A stretch of 64,000 bases of DNA from Gymnothorax reevesii (taxonomy: Eukaryota; Chordata; Actinopteri; Anguilliformes; Muraenidae). Position 1 is the stretch's first letter, and every line of letters begins with the position of its first letter. The notes below the pieces were generated by a model. The model had not been told where the DNA came from. It saw nothing but the letters and a program-made list of their open reading frames with translations, and ran no database searches. The stretch covers positions 26,801,719 to 26,865,718 of the forward strand of contig CM056577.1 in NCBI GenBank assembly GCA_029721435.1. Reading direction: 5' to 3'. This document shows, one piece after another, positions 1-10,749 of this stretch. Both the position numbers and the translations under genes were made by a program.

Positions 1-899
1 AAACCTTATGGGAAAAAGGAAAATACAAACAAAACAAATTACAAATAGTAAAAAATGTAAACTAGAAAAAGTGCAAATAATTAGTGCAATATGCATATGT
101 AGTAATTGTACTACAATAAACAGGGCCATGAACAAAATACCTAGGACAGCCTCAATCTAGCCCACAACATCTAGCCAACAACAACAAAATCAGGATAGCT
201 ATATGATCACAAATATAGAAAGGAACCAAATTCTTATGTTGCGTGACATTATTTTTATAATCCTATACTTGATTAATGAGTAGATGTCCCTTTGCACTCA
301 AGTGTTTCATGCCACCTGTGAAAGAAGCTACAGCTTAGATAATACAAAGGCCGCGAGTTTCAGATGTTAAAATGGAAAAGGAGTCGTTTTTTAATCCGCA
401 GCTTGAGGCCCGTTCATCAGTCCTTAAAATTCATTCCTAATGAGCAAAATTATCATTCAGTAAGTAAAATGTCAGTAGAGAAGATGCGTCGCATTTTGGG
501 CTTCCGTAGGGGAGAGCTGGTACGAAAGTCGCATTTTTCACCTGGATGTCATTTTAAAAGATAACGTTTCAGACCGAAAAAAAAAAATTCGGACCGATTA
601 ACTACTTTCTTGTGTGCTCTGTCAATATCAGGTGCTAAATCATCACCAAATACATTGACTTCGGCATAGTTTGACGTCAAATGGAAGTTGCGCATTGCTA
701 CTTTCGACTCATCCAGTCGGGATGAAAGTAATGCACGGGCAGGGCAAAAGTAACATGATCAAATTGAATGGAATCTTTTTAAATTTCTGTCGTTCAAACA
801 GAAGCAAAAACAGCCAGACATTTGTTTTAAACTTTTTAATTGGCTTCAAATGTTTCAAAAGTGAACGTGAACATGTTTAATGCGCAATCGGTCTATTTA
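1..899. other. No recognisable gene
   Basis: AT-rich sequence with only short open frames (under 70 codons). None resembles a known family and none has a plausible splice context. A short poly-A tract lies near 580-590. I see no transposon termini. Confidence 0.5.
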
Positions 900-1277
900 T
901 AAAAATTATTACTCATCACAGTTGTGACACATATAATGAGTGGCACCATCAGTGCATGCCTCATGCGACCACATTTCAACAGAGAGAGAATTGCCAACCC
1001 AACTTACCTCTGACACAAGCGCAGTCGGACTACAGGAGAGAGCAGGGGGGCATGGAGGAGTCGTGTCTTGGTCGTGTCCTATGTGCAATCCATTGGGGAC
1101 CATGGCGAAATTGCAGGCAGGTTGCGGGCAGACAGACACTTAAGCCCGAATATAAATGCTTTATTTAGCCATTGCTTAAAAACTTTACGACTGTATGTAC
1201 TGTTGTTAGATTGCTGTGTCTTAGTTGTTGTAGTTTTATATTGTGAAATAAAAAGTATTTATTAAAAAAAAAAAACT
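900..1277 (+). repeat. Retroposed-transcript-like segment with polyA signal and A tail
   Basis: An AATAAA signal at 1247-1252 is followed about 12 bases later by a run of about 13 A. That layout is typical of a reverse-transcribed, polyadenylated RNA, either a processed transcript or a LINE/SINE 3' end. The body (about 900-1240) has overlapping short frames on both strands and resembles no protein I know. The upstream limit is a guess and no target duplication was found. Confidence 0.3.
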
Positions 1278-1509
1278 TCTCCCCTCCCTGGCGCCCTTTC
1301 TGCTCGCAAGCGCCCCTAGCATCCGCCTAATGACAGGAGCGCCCCTGTTTACACCCATTTTGACAATGGCGTACGGTGATTTACACCCTTTTTGAAGAAC
1401 AGGAGGAATTGGCGACGCAGCTGCTGAGTCAGAGAATTGCAGTGTGTGAGGGAGAGAGGAGCGCGGATTATAGCCTATTTTAAAGAACAATCAAAGCCCC
1501 AGCAATGTC

Positions 1510-2224
1510 CGGTTAATCGGAGCCATTGGCTGCACTCACAACATGATTTGGGCACCATCGGTGAACGAATTCGTATTTGTGAATCGCAAAAATGTGCGTA
1601 CGATCAATGCCGAAATCATCTGTGACGCCGACATGCTCATAACGAATGTAGTGGCACGGCGGCCTGGCTTTACACATGACTCATTCATCCTGACGCACAG
1701 CAGCGTGGGGGCGAGACTGGGGGCAGGCACTGCGCGTGACGGCTGGCTTCTTGGTGAGTGCATGTAGGCTACACAGTTTACTCATTCATTGAAAGCTGCT
1801 GCTTATAATCATCAATTCAAGGCTGATACTCACCCCATCGTTGTGACTTACAGGTGATAGTGGCTACTTTTTGAGGGAGTAGCTGCTAATTAGCATCCCG
1901 GATCCACAGGGCAGCCAGGAAAGCCAGTATAATGAGGTCCATGCCCGTGCGCGCTGCGTCATGGAGCACGCCATCGGGCTCCTGAAAGGCCGTTGGCGCT
2001 GCCTTGATGCATCGGGTGGTGGGCTCTTCTACCACCCGAAAAAGGTCTGCAGAATCATCTGGGCCTGTGCCATCCTGCACAATGCGGCAATGAGGCGCGG
2101 GGTTGCGCTGCCGCTGGGCCTCCCTCCACCCCAGCATGTGGACCCGGACCCACAGCCCCCTCCCCGTCATGAGGGCTTTCAACGGGGACTTAGGACACGA
2201 GCTGTGGTGATGCAGCGGTTGTGA
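1510..2224 (+). pseudogene. Harbinger transposase pseudogene (HARBI1-like, DDE)
   Basis: The nuclease of PIF/Harbinger elements cuts DNA at the TIRs. In exon 1 (1510-1753) I read IGAIGCTH, NEFVFVNRKN, CDAD and ARRPGFTHDSF, followed by RDGWLLG, which stops exactly at a GT donor (GTGAGT at 1754). A 100-bp intron ends in CAG at 1853. Exon 2 resumes with DSGY in phase, then YNEVHARAR, GLLKGRWRCLD and CAILHNAA, and ends with TGA at 2222-2224. Defects: the first catalytic Asp of the usual IDGTH/IDCTH motif is Gly (codon 1528-1530), a TAG interrupts exon 2 shortly after DSGY where the family has Trp, and the N-terminal helix-turn-helix part is absent. The second Asp (DSGY) and a downstream NE motif remain. 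Clearly dead. Confidence 0.85.
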
Positions 2225-2681
2225 AGCCGCAAAGCCCCCCCCACCCCCCCACCCCTCATGTTGACATAAAGAATGTGTGTATATAGCCTACGAGCTTCTC
2301 AGTTTCAGTCTTGCAAAGTTGTGTATAGTTTTCAGTATTGCAAGAACTTCATATTTCATTCCTCGCACATTTGATATCCACAAGTTGAGACAGAAATAAA
2401 TTCATGTTTATCAAACAAGACATTGTAATTTTTGTCCCTGTCTGCAACTGAAACAAAACACACACCTCCTGCATTTGACAAAAGATTTGATACGAAAGTT
2501 CCTTTCTTTTTCTTTTCTATTGCCAAAGCAGCACTCGGCGGTTTTACGCTTCTTGGTGAGGCAGGGGCTGTGGCTGATTAGATGGGATAGTTTTCATTTC
2601 TGGAGGAGAAATTGTTTGGTCTAACATTATGCGTTCATTTGTATTGTGATTCTCTAGTTATATGTTTTGTTCCTAAATAAA

Positions 2682-2807
2682 CTACAGGACGAAGTGATCA
2701 TACAGAATTAATGCAAATACCTGCCAAAGAGGACTTTTTTCCTCGCTAACAAGCAGGTGCATCTCACTCTCTGAGAGGTTTCGCTTCTTTCCACGTTTCC
2801 CATCCAT
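2682..2807 (-). pseudogene. Myb/SANT-like Harbinger accessory protein, N-terminal fragment
   Basis: The minus-strand frame starts at ATG 2807 and begins MDGKRGKKRNLSESEMHLLV. It resembles the start of the Myb-like DNA-binding protein that Harbinger elements encode next to the transposase (basic stretch, then a RNFSEAE-type first helix). It runs 41 codons to a stop at 2682. A GT that could act as a donor lies after about residue 29, so the open end may be intronic. It is transcribed divergently from the element's right side, towards the transposase, as in the family. No further Myb helices were recognised. Confidence 0.5.
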
Positions 2808-3124
2808 GTTTCACCGTCTCCCACTGACGTCACTCCACAAATCCCCAGGGCCCACATGGCTACTTTACATGCAAGTGCTCATTTACATTGACCATATATG
2901 GTTGTGTCTGGGCGTGTAGAGGGCGGAATATGAGGCGTGTTCACGTCCGCACTTTTCTTGGGTCCGGTGTGATTTATCAATGGAAATTGCGGACAGCTGT
3001 GCGTATGTACAGTTTGATAGATCTGAAAAGGGTGTAAATAATATGGGTGTACGCCATTTTTGGCTTTTTTCCATACATGAAAATTTAGTTGCACTTTTAC
3101 CCCCTTTTTGATAAATGAGGCCCC

Positions 3125-3699
3125 AGGTGTTATTCAGCAGTAATGCCACATCATCACCCACTAATTCGCCATCACCATCTACTAAAATATTAGCCTCATA
3201 GCATAATTGCTTCAGTCATATTTTTGTCAAATTGAGTTTTTGGCTGCTGGCAAAATTGACAAAAAAAAAATGTTTTTCCTTTTTCTCAAAACCTTTGCTT
3301 CAGTGTTTTCGCAAGGCACTATTGTAAATACTCGGTTCACAGAAAAACTATGGGCCTTATAAATGCAAGATGTGCAAAATAGAAATCAAAGACAAGCATG
3401 TCAAAGTAAAATATTTCAAGTCTCTGGCACATATCAACAATATCTGAAGCTTCTGGTTTTTATAGCGGGAAAGGCATCTATGGTATTGTGGCAGGTGACA
3501 AACGGGAGACAAGAAAGCTTCTCGGGTTGATCCACACGGCCATGAAGTGATTTGTTCTCTCCCCCAACTCAGCGCACAACGCAATGAACTCAACTGCAAT
3601 GCTAGCAGCTAACTAGCTTAATAACTTCCACTATCTCCCCACAATCCTCTCATGCTAACCCTTCATCAAATTATATCTGCATAGAAACTTGATCAAGTC
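3125..3699. other. No recognisable gene
   Basis: Unique-looking AT-rich sequence with several poly-A and poly-T runs. No coding, RNA or transposon terminus was recognised. Confidence 0.4.
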
Positions 3700-4080
3700 T
3701 CATTGACCCCTTAACCTCTAATTTTTCACTTAAATTTTTCCCTCAAGTTAGTTCAAAGTTTAAAAAAAAAAAAAAGAATTTTTGATATTGTAAGGCAAGG
3801 ACACATACAAAATTTGCCGATTTCAGCATCTCACTGAAGCAACATCATGCCTAAACTGAGAGAAATACTCAAACCGAGGATTCAATGGTTTTTTTGAGCA
3901 CAGCATTACATCAAACAGAAAATATCTTGGCCTTGTACACCATTTTATACACATTTCTTTTGTTTCCTTCTCAGCAGGAAATATTTTAGATCATTGGAAA
4001 CCTTGGGAACTCCCCAAGAGTTTAAAATAGGCCTGAAGTTTCTACAAGTTTGAATATAGAAGCTGCATTTGATGGACCCT
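3700..4080. repeat. Dispersed repeat, copy 1 (related to 36,985-37,290)
   Basis: The order of short matches is shared with 36,985-37,290: an early TTAAC..CT block, CCCTCAAGT..ATTCAAAG, ATATTGTA..GACAAGG.CACATACAA, CATC.CTGAAGC.ACATCA, AGAAA.ATTCAAACC.AGGAT, and finally TTGGAAACCTTGGG. It lies immediately downstream of the 3' end of the hAT transposase relic, so it may be that element's 3' flank. Confidence 0.5.
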
Positions 4081-4089
4081 TATGGGTCC

Positions 4090-5572
4090 CTGCATCTTAT
4101 AATGTTAATGCAAATGTCCACTGAGATCCTTTTGAGCCATTGTAGACATCAGGTAGATTTTAAATCCCCTTCAGTCAGGAGAATCTCCTTTTTGCTGCAG
4201 TAACCGGAATAGAGACAGCGATTCTGAGAGCCGACCCCATATTAGAATAAACTTCCTGCAATTTCTGCTCCAGTGCGAAAGCCAGTAGTTCCAGGGTGTT
4301 CATGTTAGCTTTTGGTGAACCAGGGTTAGTCTGCGTCTACAGAACCAATTTTCTCCCATCCAGGTCTAAGTGTCCAGCACAGGTCAGGTGTTGCAGCTCT
4401 TAAATGGGCAGGTCAGTTAAGTTTAAAAACACCGCAAACCTCTCCTCTACCTCACCTAAAGACTGGAATCATTCCAGCTCTGATGCATTAGAAACATTCA
4501 CTGGCACAATGATACTCCCTTTTTCTTTAGTGCGTCACTCACTCGCTCATCTGGAGACTCATAAAAGAACTGTGTCTTGGTTGTCCCTGGCCTGTTCTGC
4601 TAAAAAAAAAACAGCTTCCACATTCATCTTTGGCAGATACTTGGGCAGAAGCAAATCCAGTGCCTTTGTCGCTAATCACAGCAGCATCTGTTTTCCTCAG
4701 GAGGTCGACTGGAACAGCCAGCTGCATTGACACTGCTTGCAGGACTGGGCTAACATGCTGGATTTTGGTCAGGATTTCATGCCAATTAGTAAACCACATT
4801 ACAGATTGAAAAATGATATGATCCCACATCTTTAGCCAGAAATTGTGCCTCAGCTTTTATGACTGGAACTGTGACTTTGTCTCTCACCTCCAGAAGTGCA
4901 TCTCTGACCACTGATGTCTGGTGCTTTACAGCCTCAATGCTGCTGATACAACTCTCTCATCGAGTTGTTACAAACTGGGCAGGGGGGGGCAATTGCAGTA
5001 TTGACAATGAGCCACTAGGGTGCATTTATAATGAAGGGGAAGAGGGGCTTGACGAACGTGCTGTACCTAATAATATGCTCACTATTGATTTACTCACTAA
5101 TAACTCAGCACTCTGGAAGAGACAAAAGGAAGGAAACCTACACTTTAGAGTGGAAGGTTGGAGCCACAACACCTAGTAAGATGATCCAGCCCTGACAGGG
5201 ACGAATCCGACAACCTATATATACACAGGATATCGAGGGGTACATCTGAGCGCACCCAGAGAATAACGAGCTAACCAATCAATTACCAGGAACAGCCTGC
5301 AAGACTGCAGGAATGGGAAGAACCAATTAAACAGACTTGCAGACTGTGACACTGGAGTCTGACTAGGACTTCAGCGTTGTGTTGATGTGGTGTTTTAAAG
5401 ACGGTCCATCTCTGAGTGGAGGTGAAGAACAACTTGAGCTGGTAGAAGCAGCCGGAGACACTGACAGAGCTTTGTGCTGCATCAGCTACCATCAAATTCA
5501 ATGCATGTGCTCTGTATGACACAAACAAAGCTTGGATTTATTTGTAGAAGTCTGGCTTGGGCTGCGTCTGAA
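4090..5572 (-). pseudogene. hAT transposase (ZMYM1/DUF4371-like), 3' half
   Basis: The minus strand, read towards lower coordinates, gives ordered blocks of the hAT transposase family related to vertebrate ZMYM1-like proteins. LLQINP is followed after a frameshift by RAHALNLMVADAAQS and STQRW (5572-5420). After an inserted repeat come TR-ES..SIEAVK and a block ending SAKDE with the core VSMQLAVPVDLL (about 4985-4580). Near 4290-4170 comes ALRIAVSIPVTAA, the start of the C-terminal hAT dimerisation domain (family consensus ALRI.LTIPVTVASAERSFSKLK). Stops and frameshifts occur throughout, including TGA for Trp in TRWES and a stop after RRFS. It continues the 7450-8569 segment. Cannot make protein. 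Confidence 0.8.
4990..5370. repeat. Repeat inserted in the hAT gene, shared with 44.5 kb
   Basis: The segment separates the STQRW block from the TRWES block of the hAT transposase, which are adjacent in intact relatives. Its right part (5272-5350) matches 44,490-44,560 in the same orientation: CTAA.CAATCAATTACCAGGAAC, then CAAGACT, CCAATTAAACAG and GCAG..TGTGACA. The internal matches place both in one repeat family. Exact ends are not resolved. Confidence 0.5.
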
Positions 5573-5574
5573 TA

Positions 5575-7455
5575 GTCTTTTTTGCCAAGGAAAGTTCTTA
5601 AAAAATTATTATTATTTAGAAATAATTACGTGGCAGCCATGATAAGTGCTTTTGAATTCTTTAAATGTTAAGGAGAGGTGTCTCAGTGCTTCTGAACCTA
5701 CCTCCTTTGGCATAGGGAGCACAGAACCATCCAGAAGGGTGCACAGAACCAACCATCGTAGCGCGGTTGCATATCTGAGCCGTTTGGAATTCCCTTTTAC
5801 GCCTTTCCTTTACCTTATGACGTTTTCCACAGAGATGGAAGAAAAGTGGTTTGGAAATAGTGGAAAGGACAAAATTTTTGCAGTATTTGGATGCAGCTTA
5901 GGGCTTCCTTCCTCTCTCCTTCACATTAGCACTGTCGTCAAAACTCAGAAGATAATAGGTCTCTCCACACCCAGCCTCTCAGAGCTGAATTGTAAGGCCA
6001 TCACACACATTGAAAATGACATAGAACAAGACATCACATACCCACTCAATTGCCACTTAACATACTGTCCTCTGGGTGCAAGTAAAGGTCTTATGAAATG
6101 CAGAAAGACTCGCTATGGGAGAAGCCTGGTGCTTGTAGCCATACCAGCACTGAACAACGCATCTCACTTAGGTGACTCAGTTTTTCCTCTGTGTTGTTTT
6201 TGCTGGTCAATGTTTTGTGCTTGTGACGGTGCGTTCAGGAACCACGCGCAAAAGGGGGGAAATCCAGAAAACGTATGCCTTTAATGAAGTCCGGGTCAGC
6301 CAAAAAACACAATCGCCAAGCCACAATACAAAATCCAAAAACAAAGTCGACTAGACAGGCCGGGATCAGAACCAGAAAAACAGAAGTGCAATGGTCCATA
6401 GACGGCAGGCAAAGAGTCGTAGTCGATATCCAAAGCAGTAGGTCATACACAGGGCATCCAAACAGAGAAATAGTGGTTATACAAAAATAAGTCGAAATCC
6501 AGAAAGACAAAAACATTACAAAAAGGCCAATGTCAAGAATCGAAGTCAAACAAACCAGTAGAAGAAAAACAATACTCAATGGCATACGAGGCGCTCTGCA
6601 CAAAGAAATATTGATCAACGTTCTGACAAAGTCACAACTGCAGTGAAGACTTCTAAATAGATGGGAGGAAAGTCACATGCTATGCAGGGAACAGGTGAAC
6701 TGGATCACACTAATTACAACGGAAGAATCACATAAGCGAAACCCTAACCACGAAAATTGGCAAATGCCAAAACACGGACGGGAATCACACAGACAGCCTA
6801 TGACATTTAAACAGCTCCGGTCAAGGAGCTCTAAGTGCACAGATAACAAGTGCAGGAAAGTAATTAGGCACGTGCGAGAGATCTCACAGACACGCAGAAG
6901 GAGACAGGTGAAGCTGAGCAAGAGGCGGAGACTAGAACAGGGCGATTGCTGAGAGGGAATTAGTATTAATTAGTAGCGGTGCAACTTTACAGATTTAACT
7001 AGACTGCTCGTTAGTAAGTTTGTAATATATATATATATATATATGGATTGCTTGTGTTAGTAGACTATGATACAAAATGCAAATGTTAGTTTTGTTAGTA
7101 ATAAGAACAGTAAGACGAAGGAAGTAAATGAGAATCGAAGGAATATATTAAAGACCAGAATTAATTTAAATCACCTGGAGTAAGTGCGCACACAGACCGG
7201 GAGGATGGACTGAACCAACTAGCTCACAAGACAGGGAGAGACAAGTGCAATGGAACTGAGAAATGGAATGAACTAAAAACCGGAGAATTACAATAACCAA
7301 AAAGAATAAATAAAAGACAAAATCATGAACACTGATCCTGAACGTAAACATGACAAAAACCATAACCATGACTGTGCTGCTGTATTCCTGTATTGCCTGT
7401 AATGAAATGTGCAATGCAGCGAAAAAGAACTTCCCACCGAAAACAATAAAGTCTA
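5575..7455. mobile_element. Composite insertion that splits the hAT transposase
   Basis: Intact relatives run from the EDSRGQS motif directly into the sequence before LLQINP. Here the two are ~1.9 kb apart. The right edge (7370-7455) looks like a LINE 3' tail: GACAATAAA-type context (AACAATAAAGTCT) followed by AACTAACTAAC next to the hAT break. The middle (about 6222-7200) belongs to a class of repeat described at 10.75 and 34.77 kb, in reverse orientation, starting TGTGACGGTGCG. A 212-codon open frame at 5646-6284 (plus) resembles no known protein and crosses into the 6222 repeat, so I regard it as chance. A short AT microsatellite lies at 7024-7044. Confidence 0.5.
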
Positions 7456-8569
7456 ACTAACTAACGAACTGACTGCCCTCGAGAGTCTTCAAAAGGGATG
7501 TTGAGCTCTTCTATTCTCTTCATACTGAGGGGAGAGAGGCTCTCTCCAGTTGACTCAATGAAACCTACTTGGTGCAAGTCTTCAACTGCAAAAAAATGAA
7601 TTGAAGAGCCTAATGCTAAAAGTTCTTTTGTCACATTTTCACATGCTGTGCGGTAAGGATGGGAAGACATCTGTTGTGGTCACCAAAGTCCACTGCCTCA
7701 ATTTTCTTGAAACATTTTGTGACTTTAGTACTTTTAAGTACTTATAACTCAGGGCTCTTAAATTACCACTTGATAGTTGCTGTTTATGGCTGAATTTGAC
7801 TGGGCAATCCAAAATAATTAAAACGTATTTGGATTGGTGTAGTTCATCAACCAGATACTTCACAATCTTTCCACTCATGGAATCTATCAGTTGATTTTGA
7901 ATCTTTTTTTTTTTTTTTTTTTTAATGGGATGCTATTGGCTTCTCTGTCCACCTCAGCTACATGCTGCTTGAGGACCGGGTCAAAACTTGACAATGAGTT
8001 CTTCCTCCTTCAGAAAAGGTGTGGGGAAGTGTGCCTATGGTCCCTCTGGGGGCAGTATTTGACTCTGCTAGTGACTGATTTGAGGTCACCAACCAGCTCA
8101 GGACTTCTAGACACCTTGTCCTTTCAACCTCTTTAAATGCCATTTCTACTCAAACTATTGTTTGGCCCTTGTCAGGATGAGTCTCAGTTCCTTTCATGAT
8201 GTCATGCATCTAGAATGTTCCGGACTATTCTCATGGGTTTTGAGTATTTCACTGCAATTTTTTTCCAGTGACTTTGTCCATTCCTGATGAGTTTGCATGC
8301 TTTTTGTGTGATCTGCTTGTAGCAAAACCATTCAAGACTAATTTTTTTTTTCTTGGAATATACCGCCAATTTCTCTTGATTTTTTCTATACTCACTAATG
8401 GCCTTCTAGTATGGCCCTCCTCGACTAACTCATACGACTGCTTTCTCAATGGGCTCATGCACTTCAGAATTTGTTTCAGTTGATGCTTGTCCGCAGGCAG
8501 TATAACAGTAGCAGTGAATGTTTTGCTTGTTGTTCCTTCACCTGCAGGCAAATCCAAACATAAATTCAA
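7450..8569 (-). pseudogene. hAT transposase (ZMYM1/DUF4371-like), 5' half
   Basis: Minus-strand blocks in family order are as follows. 8569-8250 is a basic N-terminal part ending HKKHANSSG, where relatives have the TTF-type zinc finger (weak). 8143-7958 has CLEVLSWLVTSNQSLAESN, matching the conserved W.E.L.RLV..TQFLA..N segment. 7900-7770 has IQNQLIDSMSGKIVKYLVDE and SKYVLIILD, with the Asp that starts the RNase H-like DDE core. 7670-7461 has VEDLHQVGFIEST and IPFEDSRGQS. Frames change at least twice and a poly-A/T tract (about 7902-7923) sits inside the frame. The gene then breaks at the composite insertion and resumes near 5572. Confidence 0.75.
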
Positions 8570-9704
8570 ATATAATAACCAATCCTTAAATACAGGTACA
8601 CAGCGACTATTCTCACATGCATTCTAATATTCCAGTATAATTCCTAATACAACAACGCTCCAAATAATAAGGGGTAAGGGTCTTTTAAACTGCATATTCC
8701 ACTTTGACATTGAGAATTAGGCTTTATTCTGAACATAGCATTTTCTGATTAAAATGTGTGGGATATGCTTATAATATTTGGGTATTAGGATCACTCTTTG
8801 ACCATGTACATATACCTCTAAATATTTGTCTCAGTTGAGATTTTTTGCCCCATTTTTGGACACTCGGCTGCGTGTGTACGGTTAGCAAACCCCATATTAT
8901 CAGTCAGAATGGAAACACCTGCTTTTCAAAATTATGAAAGACTTGGATATCGCGGATATTACAATGCCGGACTAAAAGTGGAAGATTACGTTTACACAAT
9001 CCCAACAAGTCCACCACTACTGGGATGCGTAAAAAATATATATTTTAATCGGAGTATGCAGGGCTTTCATTTTCATTTTCAAGCATGCAAACAGTTTAGG
9101 AGGAATATTGCCTTTTCGGAATAAGAGCCAAATCAGGAATGTTTTTTTGCATGAAAAGAATGATTTTATAAATTACAACACATCTGGCATAAACACATCT
9201 GCCTTAAACACTCATTTACAGCAGGCTCTGTATAACTGAGGGGTAGCTGGATGTGTTGGTGCCTGATATTGTTTTACCTGCTATGGGATTCAAACATACA
9301 GCACATCTATACTGATACACCACTGTATTAAGTCCTTTGAGTCATTCTAAAGCATAAGTGTAGCACAGAGCAAATGAGTTTTATTTGACTAAGACTTAAA
9401 TTTAATTAGTAACAATATGTAACTGTAAAATTCACAATTATACAAACAACAACAATAATAATAGCCGAGTATTACAATGACACCACAAATAACTGGCTGA
9501 ACTACATGCTTCAGAGACTGGCGCATATGAGAGATCAGATGTCCCTTCTCCAGCAGCTGGGAACTTCTGCAAATATTTTGTGAGTGCATCTGGACAGCTA
9601 TAGAGTAGATATTAGCGTATTATAAATAAAAACATGAAGCTGCAAAATTGCACAAACAACAGCTGCAGTCGTTTGTACCAGCTGTGCGTAAGTTCAAACT
9701 TTTT
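8570..9704. other. No recognisable gene
   Basis: AT-rich. One open frame at 8909-9124 (71 codons, plus) begins METPAFQNYERLGYRGYYNA. It matches nothing I know and has no splice or promoter support. The hAT element's 5' flank may extend into the left part. Confidence 0.35.
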
Positions 9705-9875
9705 CAATCCATCCATCATCTATACTTTTTCCTTACTGGGGTTGCGGGGGAGCTGCAGCCTATCCCATCGAACTATGGGCAGAAGGCAGGGACATGCCCT
9801 GGACATCTTACCAATGCAATCGCCGGGCACACACACCATTCACTCACTCACCCATAGCTATGGCCAATTGAAGAC
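9705..9875 (-). repeat. LINE 3' tail, fish type (copy A)
   Basis: ATCCATCCATC followed by CTATAC.TTTTCC.TACTGGGGTTGCGGGGGAGCT-type sequence, then GCAGCCTATCCCA and GGGACATGCCCTGGACA. This is the very common fish LINE 3' UTR, whose sense strand (here minus) ends in a GATGGAT microsatellite. I cannot name the clade (L2/Rex/RTE) with certainty. Confidence 0.6.
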
Positions 9876-10749
9876 CTGCAAGCAAGAAGTACTTAAGTCA
9901 CATTTAGCAAAAAAAAAAAAAAAGGCTGACACCAGTGTGAAAAGTCACAATGGCCAGAGCATCATCTGATCCCAAAGCTTTCTTGGAAGTGCTCAAGTGC
10001 TATGTAGGAGTGTTGCCATTGTCAAATTCAGTAAACTTTAGTGCAAGAAATCTGAAAGTCAGAGCAAGAAGTTCATAACTAACCGATGAAAATGCTAGAA
10101 TGTGTCACATGACTCACTGTAAAAATGGTGAGCATTGGAGCCTGGACAGTGGGTTTCATCAATTCAAGGTACTTAAGTCTAGCCATTTAGTGGTAAAATT
10201 TACTGGAGTCCAGATATTTAGCAGAAAAAAGTCCAAAACTAATTTTCTGAAATACCTCGTAATAATGTATTTTTCCACTATTGAATCAGCTTTTGAGCAC
10301 TTTCAGTTCAGCATTGATCTCCAGATAAAGTTGCCACACTGTATAATGATTTAAATAAGCAATTAGGTTTGTTGTGATTGTACTAGCTGATCGATTCAGT
10401 TTGTCTTCAGTAATCCATGCAAGAACATGCACATGAAGACATTTAGCTCGCTATACATTTCCTATCTCGTTAAATTCAAATGTGAAGACAACATGGTTGC
10501 AACTTGTGACTTTCTACATAAAATTACCGTATATGAGCCTCGTTTGGCATAAAATTTCATGGTCCTACAAATGAGTCCACATCACCATTTTGGCATGTCA
10601 AATTAGTGAAAATTTTGACCCTTTGCTCGCTATATTTGCCACACTCTAATTCTGCTAACGTTAGAGCTCAGCAATGAAAGATAGTATTTTTAGGGAAAAA
10701 TATCAAAATTTACATTTGGATAAACTCATTTAGGGTGGTTTTGTTTGAA
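9876..10749. other. No recognisable gene
   Basis: A poly-A tract near 9908-9922, otherwise AT-rich sequence without transposon termini or supported coding. Confidence 0.4.

Larger units (their letters stand above)
1345..3124 (+). mobile_element. PIF/Harbinger DNA transposon, 5' truncated
   Basis: The unit holds a Harbinger transposase on the plus strand and the beginning of a Myb/SANT-like gene on the minus strand, the two-gene layout known for this superfamily. The right end (about 3105-3124) ends in an ATAAATGAGGCCCC-type terminus, as in many vertebrate Harbingers. Subterminal motifs of the right end (reverse-complement GGCGTAC followed by TTTACACCCTTTT) recur at about 1366-1390, which marks the left side. 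The terminal GGGGCCTCATTTAT at the left is missing, so that end is truncated. Boundaries are approximate. Confidence 0.7.

Noticed and set aside
5646..6284. 212-codon open frame, plus strand
   Set aside because: No domain, biased composition, and it runs from hAT-flanking DNA into a dispersed repeat starting at 6222.
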